A DNA stretch of 31,130 nucleotides from positions 1 through 31,130 of the forward strand of contig CAYJPT010000007.1 in the NCBI GenBank assembly GCA_964372165.1. The letters run 5' to 3'. Shown here piece by piece: positions 16,482 to 24,757 of this stretch; position 1 is the stretch's first letter, and each line of letters starts with the position of its first letter. Made by a program: the position numbers and the translations under genes. This stretch comes from CAYJAD01 sp964372165 (lineage in GTDB: Bacteria; Desulfobacterota; Desulfovibrionia; Desulfovibrionales; Desulfovibrionaceae). Under the pieces are notes generated by a model that was not told where the DNA came from, searched no databases, and saw nothing but the letters and a program-made list of their open reading frames with translations.

Positions 16482-16500
16482 TACTAAAAATTTATTATTT

Positions 16501-16614
16501 AAGGAAACGCTGACTAAATCAACAAATCAAAAAACATATTGTGCCTTTCCTTACAAAGTAGGCAATTGTGCCTTTCTGATTTATTCTGCTTGCAGAATAA
16601 ATCAGCATTTCCTT
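16501..16614. repeat. MITE-like repeat element, intact-ended copy (R3)
   Basis: Starts AAGGAAACGCTGACTAAATC and ends AATAAATCAGCATTTCCTT, so both inverted ends are intact. It is identical in layout to R1 except for a 73-bp loss whose junction is the 7-bp direct repeat TGTGCCT (R1 78-84 and 151-157). The right hairpin has arms CTGATTTATTCTG/CAGAATAAATCAG. TA flanks both sides. It was inserted between the gene stop (16481) and its terminator (16662). Confidence 0.82.
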
Positions 16615-16661
16615 AAGTTCATAAAAATTAAAAATGTAATTTTTTATAAAAACAAAAGTAT

Positions 16662-16704
16662 AGGGCTTTTCTGCTGTGTACGCACAATAGAAAAGCCCTT
16701 TTTT
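16662..16704 (+). terminator. Rho-independent terminator
   Basis: Eleven-bp stem AGGGCTTTTCT (16662-16672) / AGAAAAGCCCT (16689-16699), then TTTTT. It ends the Bax-inhibitor-like transcript 180 nt past its stop because R3 lies between. Confidence 0.9.
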
Positions 16705-16881
16705 AATACATGAGATAAGTCTTTACACATTTAGTATTAAACCATACAACTGCCGCCAAGTGCAATGTGTTTTATATTTTACACTTCTTGTATCATAAAC
16801 TTTACAAGGACATTTCATAAATCTGTCATTACAACTATTTACACTAATGCCTTAATATCGAATAGCAATAAAAGGATTCTC
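16705..16881. other. Leader region of the RNase R gene
   Basis: AT-rich stretch between the terminator and the RNase R start. It contains the inverted repeat CTTGTA/TACAAG near 16788-16809. No promoter could be assigned with confidence. Confidence 0.4.
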
Positions 16882-19230
16882 ATGGGTCGCAAGCCAAAAA
16901 ATTTTTCTAAAAAACATAAATCATCTTCTGTTTATACATATGAAGAAGTAACTTCTAATATTTTATTTGACCTAATCAATGATGGGCATAAGCCTATTCG
17001 TATTGATCAAATTTTGCGTATTTTGGGTGTCGCTCGCAAGCAAAAAAGCATAATTGAAGAAATGTTACTTGAATTGGTTGAGCAAGGACGTATTTTACAT
17101 TTACATGGAGGACAATGGGTTTCAAGCTCTCAAGTTCGTACAATGACAGGTAAATATAGTGTTCAACGTTCAGGTGCAGCTTATGTCGATAGCATAAAAA
17201 ACGATAAGCACAGCACACAAAAATCTTCATCAAGTCACTCTACTTCTGTATTTATACATCCATCACAAGCAGGTGAAGCATGGCATGGTGACATAGTACG
17301 AGCAGCAATTTTGCCGGGCAAACGCACTCATGATAAAAAAAATAGCAAGCCGGAAGGACGCATTGTTGAAGTAATAGAGCGTAAAGTTAAAGAGCTTACT
17401 GTACGTGTGCTGCATGGGGGTAAAGAACAAAAGCATGCAAGTAATTTTGTATTTTGTAAGCCTGCTGACACACGCTTTCCCCTCACATTGCGCCTTGAGC
17501 ATGTGCCTAAAAAAACACAGCATGGTGAATTACTTTTAGTACGACCTATTGAGCAATTAGCATCAAACCTTTGGGAAGCTGAGTATATTGCATCCATAGG
17601 GCATGAAGAAAATATTTCAGTTCAAGAAAATTTAGTCAAACTTAATCACAATGCGCCAAATGACTTTCCTCCTGCGGCCTTACGTGAAGCTGAGGCATTT
17701 GCCAATGCCCCACAGCAAGTAGATTTACAGGGGCGTGAAGATGTGTGCCACCTACCATTTGTTACTATCGACGGTGAAACGGCACGTGATTTTGATGATG
17801 CCATATATGTGCAAAGTCTACCCAATGATGAAGGGTGGTGTTTGCATGTAGGCATTGCCGATGTAAGCCACTATGTACACCCACGATCTGCCCTTGATAA
17901 AGAAGCGCAAGTCAGGGGCAATTCTTGGTACTTTCCTTGTTCTGTTGAGCCCATGTTGCCCAAAACACTTTCTACAGGTCTTTGCAGTCTAAATCCGCAT
18001 GAGCCAAGACTAATTATGCTTGCAAAGCTATACATAAGCCCCAATGGTACAGTGCAAAAAAGCCTTTTTAGCAAAGCCTGCATGTGCTCCAAGGCAAGGC
18101 TAACTTACAATCAAGTAAAGGAATTAGTAATAGACAAGAATGAAAAAACTTATACTGATTTTTTGCAAGAACCTAATGCCGCATTAATAATGCCTATGTT
18201 GGAAGTTGCTCTAAAACTAGCTAAAGTTTTAGCAGCAACACGTGAGCAAAGAGGTAGCCTTGACTTCCATATGCCAGAACCGGAATATATTTTTGATGAA
18301 AAAGGTCGCATCAACGATATTAAGCGTAAGCAAAATCATTTTGCCCATCAGATGATTGAAGAATTTATGGTTGCAACCAATGAAGCTGTGGCTCGCTTTT
18401 TAACTGAAAAATCCACTCCCCTACTTTATCGTACACATCCTGCACCTGATGACACGCAATTAAATAGTCTTTTTCGTACTTTACAAACTACAAGCATTGC
18501 GCAAGACTTACCTAAACGCCCCAATGCTGCAAGTTTACAAAATATTTTGCATGCAGCAAAAGATAGTTCACAAGAATTTTTAATCAGCCGCTTAACTCTA
18601 CGCACCATGGCACAAGCTAGATATCACCCTGAAAACATTGGTCACTTTGGTCTTGCCTCCACTAACTACTGCCACTTCACCTCACCCATACGCCGTTATG
18701 CTGACCTTGTGGTGCATAGGGCCTTAAAGCACGCACTAGGGCTTGATAGAAGCTCTATACCTACAGAACAAAAACTTATTATTATAGGCGATAAGCTTAA
18801 TCATTGTGAGCGTGCAGCCATTGATGCCGAGCGTGAAATGGCTAAACGTCTAGCTGTATTGGTATTGCAAGATCGCATAGGTGAAGGTTTTGATGGTGTA
18901 ATTTGTGGTGTATCTGATTTTGGTATTTTTGTAGAGCTTAAAGCAATGCCCATTGAAGGCATGATTCGCATCCGTGATTTAGGCGATGATTTTTTTGAAT
19001 ATGATGTAGAAAGACAAGAACTTATTGGAGTTATGCATGGTACTGTCTACAGATTAGGTCAAAATATACGCACTAGGCTTTTGGAGGTAAATCTTGGACG
19101 CTTGGAAATTACACTTGGCTTGGTACAAGATAAAAAATCACAAAGTCGCCGCAAAAAATACATCCAAAAGCCTAAAAAACACAGTGAACCTAGGCACGTA
19201 CGGAATTCAAAAGCCCGCCGACACGGATAA
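16882..19230 (+). CDS. rnr: Ribonuclease R (RNB-family 3'-5' exoribonuclease)
   Basis: 782 aa. Processive 3'-5' exonuclease for structured RNA. It has an N-terminal winged-helix (about 15-80, DQILRILGVARKQ), cold-shock/OB domains and an RNB catalytic domain. The catalytic domain starts with DGETARDFDDAIYVQ near residue 296, whose aspartates bind Mg, and ends with the highly conserved HFTSPIRRYADLVVHRAL. The S1 domain (GFDGVICGVSDFGIFVEL) is followed by a Lys/Arg-rich tail. The start at 16882 has AAAGGA 6-8 nt upstream; a longer open frame from 16765 lacks a ribosome site. Its last 41 bases overlap the 3' end of the aconitase gene on the other strand. Confidence 0.96.
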   Translation: MGRKPKNFSKKHKSSSVYTYEEVTSNILFDLINDGHKPIRIDQILRILGVARKQKSIIEEMLLELVEQGRILHLHGGQWVSSSQVRTMTGKYSVQRSGAAYVDSIKNDKHSTQKSSSSHSTSVFIHPSQAGEAWHGDIVRAAILPGKRTHDKKNSKPEGRIVEVIERKVKELTVRVLHGGKEQKHASNFVFCKPADTRFPLTLRLEHVPKKTQHGELLLVRPIEQLASNLWEAEYIASIGHEENISVQENLVKLNHNAPNDFPPAALREAEAFANAPQQVDLQGREDVCHLPFVTIDGETARDFDDAIYVQSLPNDEGWCLHVGIADVSHYVHPRSALDKEAQVRGNSWYFPCSVEPMLPKTLSTGLCSLNPHEPRLIMLAKLYISPNGTVQKSLFSKACMCSKARLTYNQVKELVIDKNEKTYTDFLQEPNAALIMPMLEVALKLAKVLAATREQRGSLDFHMPEPEYIFDEKGRINDIKRKQNHFAHQMIEEFMVATNEAVARFLTEKSTPLLYRTHPAPDDTQLNSLFRTLQTTSIAQDLPKRPNAASLQNILHAAKDSSQEFLISRLTLRTMAQARYHPENIGHFGLASTNYCHFTSPIRRYADLVVHRALKHALGLDRSSIPTEQKLIIIGDKLNHCERAAIDAEREMAKRLAVLVLQDRIGEGFDGVICGVSDFGIFVELKAMPIEGMIRIRDLGDDFFEYDVERQELIGVMHGTVYRLGQNIRTRLLEVNLGRLEITLGLVQDKKSQSRRKKYIQKPKKHSEPRHVRNSKARRHG

Positions 19231-21100
19231 TTTCTAATTCTTCTGCGCTTAAGTCGTTGGTTACTTGGATATTGCGCTCACCAACTTTCATGGAGCAGGC
19301 AATGCCTGCTTCAAGCTTTGTGGTGTCAAGCTGCATAGGCATATCCATCTTAATATAATCATAATCCGCTGCATCTACAAAAAGTAGTGGTAAAATACCA
19401 AAGTTTATTAAGTTAGCACGGTGAATACGTGCCAAGGAACAAACAAGAACCACACGCACACCCAAATGTCTTGGGGCAAGGGCTGCATGTTCACGACTTG
19501 ATCCTTGACCATAATTTTCACGTGCTACAATCACACCGTTTTGCATGCTACGAGCCCGGGCAGGAAAATCTGTATCAACAGGGGTTAAAACATATTCCGC
19601 AATGGCTGGAATATTGGAGCGCAAAGCTAAAATATGTGAATTGGCAGGCATAATATGGTCTGTAGTAATATTATCTGGCAAAACAATGCTTACTTGACCA
19701 TTCAAGACATCGTCTAGCGGCGTAAACACCTCTAATGGTACAATATTTGGTCCATATAAAATTTGCACATCTTGCTTGGAAGTAGCCGGCTGCACAAATA
19801 AATCCTTTATGCTTGGTACTTTTTCAGGCAAGGAAGCACATTTTGGTGCTTCGCCCCAAGTGGCAGGATCAGTAAATTCACCATGTAAGGCTACTTGTGC
19901 TGCAGTAAGAGGGCTTGTCAAGTAACATTGCGCATCTTGTGTACCACTACGCCCTTCAAAATTACGATTAAAAGTACGCACACTTACTCCTTCAGAAACC
20001 GGAGCACCACCCATACCAATGCATGGGCCACAAGCGCATTCTAAAAGGCGCACGCCTGCAAGCAATAAATCATTTAATGCACCATGCTCGGCAAGCATAG
20101 TCAGTACTTGCTTTGAACCAGGTGCAATGGCTGTTGGACAGCTTGGGTTTACTTTTTTGCCCGCCATAACCACTGCGGCTTGGCATAGATCCCTGTAAGA
20201 AGAATTGGTGCAAGAACCAATGGCAACCTGCTCAACCTTAGTACCAACTAAATCAGCTACACGCATAATGCGATCAGGCATGTGCGGTGCTGCTGCAAGT
20301 GGCTCAAGGCTTGATAAATCAATACTTACTTCTTCATCATATATTGCATCATTATCAGCCTTAAGTTCCATCCAATCCTGTTCACGCCCTTGTGCTGCTA
20401 GGAAAATACGTGTTTGCTCATCACTTGGAAAAATAGAAGTCGTTGCCCCAAGTTCAGCCCCCATATTGGTTATGGTAGCCCGCTCCGGTACACTTAATGT
20501 ATCAACACCAGGGCCTGCATATTCAAAAACACAGCCCACACCACCCTTAACAGAGCGCATTTGCAAAAGATGCAAAATAACATCTTTTGCTGTGGCCCAG
20601 CCGCCAAGAGTACCCTCAAGCCAGACGCGTACAACTTTTGGCATAGGGATAACATAGGGCTTTCCGGCCATGGCTAATGCCACAGAAAGACCGCCTGCCC
20701 CCATAGCCAAAGCCCCCATACCACCGGCAGTTGGGGTATGGCTGTCTGAACCTATTAATGTTGCACCAGGTTTTGCAAAATTTTCTAAATGTAATTGATG
20801 GCAAATACCTGTACCAGCAGGTGAAAACAGCGCACCAAATTTAGATGCTACTGTGCGTAAATAGCGGTGGTCATCGGCATTACGAAAATTTGTTTGCAAA
20901 GTGTTATGATCAACATAACTTACTGCAAGCTCCACTTGTACTTGCTCAACGCCCAAAGCCTCAAATTGCAGCCATGCCATTGTTCCGGTGGCGTCTTGCG
21001 TAAGAGTTTGATCTATGCGCAGTGAGACGGGTGACCCTACCTGCATGTTACCATGTTCAAGATGATTCTTAATAATTTTATGTACTATATTCATTGTCAT
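19190..21100 (-). CDS. Aconitate hydratase, compact (Aquifex-type) form
   Basis: 636 aa, shorter than AcnA/AcnB (~860-890 aa) and of the size of the compact single-chain aconitases. It interconverts citrate and isocitrate with a [4Fe-4S] cluster. It shows SDSHTPTAGGMGALAMGAGG, IGSCTNSSYRDL (first cluster Cys), CACGPCIGMGGAPVSEG (the other two) and RNFEGRSGTQ. The swivel domain has ENYGQGSSREHAALAPRHLG. ATGs at 21100 and 21094 are both possible. It is last in the operon, 24 nt after icd. Its 3' end runs into the RNase R gene with no terminator seen. Confidence 0.95.
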   Translation of the reverse strand: MTMNIVHKIIKNHLEHGNMQVGSPVSLRIDQTLTQDATGTMAWLQFEALGVEQVQVELAVSYVDHNTLQTNFRNADDHRYLRTVASKFGALFSPAGTGICHQLHLENFAKPGATLIGSDSHTPTAGGMGALAMGAGGLSVALAMAGKPYVIPMPKVVRVWLEGTLGGWATAKDVILHLLQMRSVKGGVGCVFEYAGPGVDTLSVPERATITNMGAELGATTSIFPSDEQTRIFLAAQGREQDWMELKADNDAIYDEEVSIDLSSLEPLAAAPHMPDRIMRVADLVGTKVEQVAIGSCTNSSYRDLCQAAVVMAGKKVNPSCPTAIAPGSKQVLTMLAEHGALNDLLLAGVRLLECACGPCIGMGGAPVSEGVSVRTFNRNFEGRSGTQDAQCYLTSPLTAAQVALHGEFTDPATWGEAPKCASLPEKVPSIKDLFVQPATSKQDVQILYGPNIVPLEVFTPLDDVLNGQVSIVLPDNITTDHIMPANSHILALRSNIPAIAEYVLTPVDTDFPARARSMQNGVIVARENYGQGSSREHAALAPRHLGVRVVLVCSLARIHRANLINFGILPLLFVDAADYDYIKMDMPMQLDTTKLEAGIACSMKVGERNIQVTNDLSAEELEIIRVGGLLNSVRA

Positions 21101-21124
21101 AACCTTAATCCTTATACTCTAACC

Positions 21125-22276
21125 TTATAATAATTCACCAACACGTTGTCCAAAAGCCACCGTACCCACAGCCTTTGCACCACTCATTTGCTTTGCTAAA
21201 TCAACAGTGACAAATCTATCAGCAAGGTTTTTTTCAATGGCATTGCGAATACTTTGTGCTGCAAGCGGCCATTGCATATGCTCAAGCATCATAGCTGCAC
21301 TTAGAAGCAAACTGCATGGATTAGCCATATCTTTTCCGGCAATGGCTGGTGCTGTGCCATGTGTTGCTTCAAAAAAGCTTAATTTATCAGAAGAGTTAAC
21401 ACCAGGAGCCATACCTAAACCACCAACTTGTGCAGCTATGGCATCAGAAAGATAATCGCCATTTAAATTAGGTGTTGCTATAACATCAAAATTTTCAGGA
21501 TTTTGTAATATTTCTTGAAACATAGCGTCGGCAATGCGGTCTTTTACTACCACACAACCAGCTTTTGGCTCAGCTTCGGTACAAACTTTACCTGCAAATT
21601 CTTCCATTGCTACATCATAACCCCATTGCCTAAAGCCACCCTCAGTAAATTTCATAATATTACCCTTATGCACCAAGGTAACATTACGCTCTGCCTTAAG
21701 ACTTGCACCATTTAAAGCATATTGCAAAGCAGCGCGTACCAATCGCTTGGAGCGGTCAGGGCTCATTGGCTTAATGCCAAGGGCACTTTGTGGATAAATA
21801 TTTACCCCAAAAGCCTCATGGAGAAAATCCGCTAATTTTTTTGCTTCATCGCTTTGGCTTGCATATTCAATACCGGCATAAACGTCTTCGGTATTTTCAC
21901 GAAATACTGTTACATTAACTCGTTCAGGGTGTTTCACCGGACTTTCAATGCCTGTATAATGTTTGATGGGACGCACACATGCATATAAATCCAGCACCTG
22001 CCTAAAAGTCACATTCAAACTACGCATGCCTGTACCCACCGGCGTACCCAGTGGCCCTTTAATGGCAACAGAAGCATTTTTTAATGCATCAAGCGTTTCT
22101 TCAGGTAAGGCAGTACCTACTTCTTTAACAGCTTTATCCCCTGCAAGTAGCTCCACCCAGTTTATTTTTTGTGAATAAGATTTTTGCACTGCTGCATCTA
22201 TAATAGGCCGTGTCACACTCCAAACCTCGGCTCCAATTCCATCTCCCTCAATCCAATATACAGTTGGGTTTTGCAT
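21125..22276 (-). CDS. icd: Isocitrate dehydrogenase, probably NAD-dependent
   Basis: 383 aa. Converts isocitrate to 2-oxoglutarate and CO2. Substrate motifs match E. coli Icd: GTGMRSLNVTFRQ (Ser, Asn and Arg that bind isocitrate), FRENTEDVYAGIEY and LVHKGNIMKFTEG. A gap-free alignment from HGTAP at 306 places A311, I312, A318, V358 and K362 at the positions of E. coli K344, Y345, V351, Y391 and R395, the residues that bind the NADP 2'-phosphate. Y345I and V351A are the changes found in NAD-specific enzymes, so NAD use is inferred. AAGGATTAAAG precedes the ATG. It lies between Re-citrate synthase (86 nt) and aconitase (24 nt). Confidence 0.95.
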   Translation of the reverse strand: MQNPTVYWIEGDGIGAEVWSVTRPIIDAAVQKSYSQKINWVELLAGDKAVKEVGTALPEETLDALKNASVAIKGPLGTPVGTGMRSLNVTFRQVLDLYACVRPIKHYTGIESPVKHPERVNVTVFRENTEDVYAGIEYASQSDEAKKLADFLHEAFGVNIYPQSALGIKPMSPDRSKRLVRAALQYALNGASLKAERNVTLVHKGNIMKFTEGGFRQWGYDVAMEEFAGKVCTEAEPKAGCVVVKDRIADAMFQEILQNPENFDVIATPNLNGDYLSDAIAAQVGGLGMAPGVNSSDKLSFFEATHGTAPAIAGKDMANPCSLLLSAAMMLEHMQWPLAAQSIRNAIEKNLADRFVTVDLAKQMSGAKAVGTVAFGQRVGELL

Positions 22277-22362
22277 CTTTAATCCTTATCAAATATTTTT
22301 ATTTTTTTATAATATCACAATACCAGTGATTAAACATAAATATCACTTCATATCATTAAAAA

Positions 22363-24219
22363 CTAATCATCACCTTGATCACCTAGTCTTTCACCATCAT
22401 CTGACTGCGTTTCTTCAGCCTTAAGTATTTGAGCACGCTTTAATAACTCTTCAAGTTGAATATCAGCACCGAGCACACCTTGGATATTATCCTTAATGTC
22501 TGTAACAGTGCAAGAAACTGTGATGACCAATTTACCTGTAAATTGAGATTGGTACACATCCATAATATGCAAACTTCCCGTACGCATGGGTTCTTTAAAC
22601 CACTCCCTTTGCGATAGATCAAAGCCCACACACTGTTCTTGATATTTATCCTCATTAGCTGGATCATTAATGGTTGAGCACAGCAATTTACCCTCACTAT
22701 CTGTTAAATATAGATATTGTATAAAGTGATATTTTTCAATGAATTGCGTAAGAGCCTGCTGTTGACTCTTTTTATCTTTTAGCAAAATTGGATCACGTGC
22801 TTTTTTGATTAATATACGAGAAGCAAGCTTACCTGCCACACGCTTCATAGCTCCAAACTCAGTATCAAACAATTCAGGCATATGGCATTGTACAAGGCTT
22901 ATCATTTCATTATGTGAAAATGAGGTGTTGCGCCCAGTGCGCTCATAAATAGCCATAATATCATCATAAATTGCACCCACCAAGGGATTGCGCTTATTGA
23001 TTTTACGTGATTCATCAAGTTTAAATGTATTATTAATCCAATATGCAACGCCTGCACGACCTGATTTGTCGGTAATGATAATGGGGACAGATCGCCCAAG
23101 TACACCTGCTGTATCAAAAATATTATATATTTCTTCGCATTTACTTAATCCATCCACATGTACACCAGCACTGGTTGCATTAAAATCACGCCCCACAAAA
23201 GGATAATTTGGAGGGATAGTGTATTCAAGTTCTTTTTCAAAAAACTCTGCAATATCATTAATAACGCAAGTGTTTGCGGCTAAATCATCACCAGTTAGAG
23301 AAATATATTCAATGACCAAAGCCTCTAAGGGAGTATTACCGGTGCGCTCACCAAAGCCTAGCAAGGTACTGTTTACAGCACCGCAGCCAGAAAGCCACGC
23401 CGAAACACCATTAACCAATACTTTATGAAAATCATTATGCCCATGCCATTCCAAATGCTCACCCGGTACATTAGCTTCATCAATAAAGGCACGCACAATA
23501 CGCTGTACTGAACGAGGCAAAGCCGCACCGGGATATGGCACACCATACCCCATGGTATCACAAAGGCGTATTTTTACCGGCATATGTGCTTCATGTGACA
23601 TTTCCATAAGCCGCTTAGCAAAGGGCAAACAAAAACCATAAATATCAGCTCTTGTTATGTCCTCAAAGTGGCAACGTGGCACAATTCCCCACTCTAAGGC
23701 TTGACGCACCATATCCAAATACATATCCATAGCCTCTTGGCGTGTTTTGCCAAGCTTCAAGAATATATGATAATCAGAAACGCTGGTAAGCATGCCTACT
23801 TCATCAAATTCCATACTGCGTGCAAGCTCTAAATCATCTTTATGAGCCCTTATCCACGCTGTAATACGTGGAAAACGATACCCCCGTGCCCGACATACTT
23901 CAATAGCTTTACGATCTTTAGCTGAGTAAATAAAAAATTCTGAGGCATTAATAAGACCACTTTTACCACCCAACTTATGTAATAAATCATACATACGCGC
24001 TATTTGTTGAATAGAATAAGGCGGTCTTGCTTGCTGACCGTCACGAAAAGTCGTATCAGTAATGAAAAGACGCTCTGCAGGCTGTGGAGCTAACAAAACG
24101 CCATCAAATGATGTGCGACAAATAGATGTATATGGAAAAAGATCTCGGTATAGTTGTGGTTTTTTAGGCTCATCTAAAATAAGGGGACGTGTAAGGTTTT
24201 TAGGGTACAATAAAGTCAT
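22363..24219 (-). CDS. Re-citrate synthase with C-terminal Cache-like sensor domain
   Basis: 618 aa. Residues ~1-450 are a DRE-TIM (isopropylmalate/homocitrate synthase) barrel: DTTFRDGQQARPPYS, CHFEDITRADIYGF and the metal-binding HGHNDFHK. This is the class of the Clostridium kluyveri Re-citrate synthase and its Desulfovibrio relatives. The following genes, icd and aconitase, support citrate over homocitrate or isopropylmalate. Residues ~470-590 look like a Cache/PDC fold: YLYLTDSEGKLLCST, FDLSQREWFKEPMRTG, DVYQSQFTGKLVITVS, GVLGADIQLEEL. No signal peptide or membrane segment is present, so this sensor-type domain is cytoplasmic. First gene of the operon, with AAGG 8 nt before the ATG. Homocitrate synthase is the main alternative. 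Confidence 0.85.
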   Translation of the reverse strand: MTLLYPKNLTRPLILDEPKKPQLYRDLFPYTSICRTSFDGVLLAPQPAERLFITDTTFRDGQQARPPYSIQQIARMYDLLHKLGGKSGLINASEFFIYSAKDRKAIEVCRARGYRFPRITAWIRAHKDDLELARSMEFDEVGMLTSVSDYHIFLKLGKTRQEAMDMYLDMVRQALEWGIVPRCHFEDITRADIYGFCLPFAKRLMEMSHEAHMPVKIRLCDTMGYGVPYPGAALPRSVQRIVRAFIDEANVPGEHLEWHGHNDFHKVLVNGVSAWLSGCGAVNSTLLGFGERTGNTPLEALVIEYISLTGDDLAANTCVINDIAEFFEKELEYTIPPNYPFVGRDFNATSAGVHVDGLSKCEEIYNIFDTAGVLGRSVPIIITDKSGRAGVAYWINNTFKLDESRKINKRNPLVGAIYDDIMAIYERTGRNTSFSHNEMISLVQCHMPELFDTEFGAMKRVAGKLASRILIKKARDPILLKDKKSQQQALTQFIEKYHFIQYLYLTDSEGKLLCSTINDPANEDKYQEQCVGFDLSQREWFKEPMRTGSLHIMDVYQSQFTGKLVITVSCTVTDIKDNIQGVLGADIQLEELLKRAQILKAEETQSDDGERLGDQGDD

Positions 24220-24447
24220 TTTTTAATCCTTGTCTTAAAAGATAAGAGCCGCACGATTATTTTTAAATGCAATTTTGTAAGGTCTACAACAATAATTACA
24301 AAACAAAAAAATTGTAGTGCAGAACTAAAAGACTCAAAATCAATCCTTCAACGGCAAAGTAAAATTGCCTATTCTTGATTTTTAGTCGTATGGGCTAATG
24401 CCAATACTCCAAAAACATACGCACAATAAATTGTACATAGACTGATG

Positions 24448-24531
24448 ACAAACCCCCTTTCGGGCGTTTGTGCCGCCTAAACAAGCAAAGCTTGCTTGGC
24501 AGTAAGGTGCGAAAATCAATCGTTTAGCGGC
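24448..24531. other. Tandem hairpin element
   Basis: Unit 1: ACAAAC (24448-24453) pairs with GTTTGT (24466-24471), with an inner CCC/GGG stem. In minus-strand RNA the loop is GAAA, a GNRA tetraloop. Unit 2: GCCGCCTAAAC (24472-24482) pairs with GTTTAGCGGC (24522-24531) with one bulged C, and encloses a 6-bp AAGCAA/TTGCTT hairpin (24483-24497). Neither unit is followed by a T-run. It is GC-richer than its surroundings. Confidence 0.6.
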
Positions 24532-24553
24532 GCAAATGAATTGTGCAGGAGCC
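24531..24553. repeat. Partial copy of the 29-bp palindromic repeat
   Basis: CGCAAATGAATTGTGCAGGA then GCC aligns with CGCACAATGAATTGTGCAGC then AGTC at 29912-29935. One flank is lost or diverged. Confidence 0.5.
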
Positions 24554-24757
24554 TTAAAATATTTACCCGCAAACCAAAAAAGTTAATCCAAAGACTTTCA
24601 TTTGCAGCTATAAGCAGCAAAAATAAAAAAACGATATTAGCAAAATTTTGATTGAACGTCCATACAGGGTATAATGAGAAATGTGTTGAAAAAGTCTACT
24701 CTTATGTGCTGACTACTAATTCATTGAAATCTTAGTATATTAGTACGCGCAATAGTT

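Larger units (their letters stand above)
24220..24757. other. 538-bp gene-free region upstream of the 2-oxoglutarate operon
   Basis: No gene seen. Just before the Re-citrate synthase start is an imperfect palindrome (CTTATCTT-TT-AAGACAAG on the minus strand) overlapping the ribosome-site region. The middle holds two adjacent structured units (24448-24531) followed by a partial copy of the GTGCAG palindrome family (24531-24553). A weak TTGTAG-17-TTAAAA promoter candidate on the minus strand is not convincing. Confidence 0.55.

Noticed and set aside
16465..16713. 82-aa open frame after the Bax-inhibitor-like gene
   Set aside because: It runs through repeat R3 and into the terminator, and has no ribosome site.
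22363..24219. 2-isopropylmalate synthase or homocitrate synthase as the main call
   Set aside because: No LeuA-type C-terminal regulatory domain and no leuB/C/D neighbours; the operon partners act on citrate and isocitrate. Homocitrate synthase stays a minor alternative.
24448..24531. CRISPR-like or terminator array
   Set aside because: The two hairpins differ in sequence, there are no regular direct repeats with spacers, and there is no T-run.
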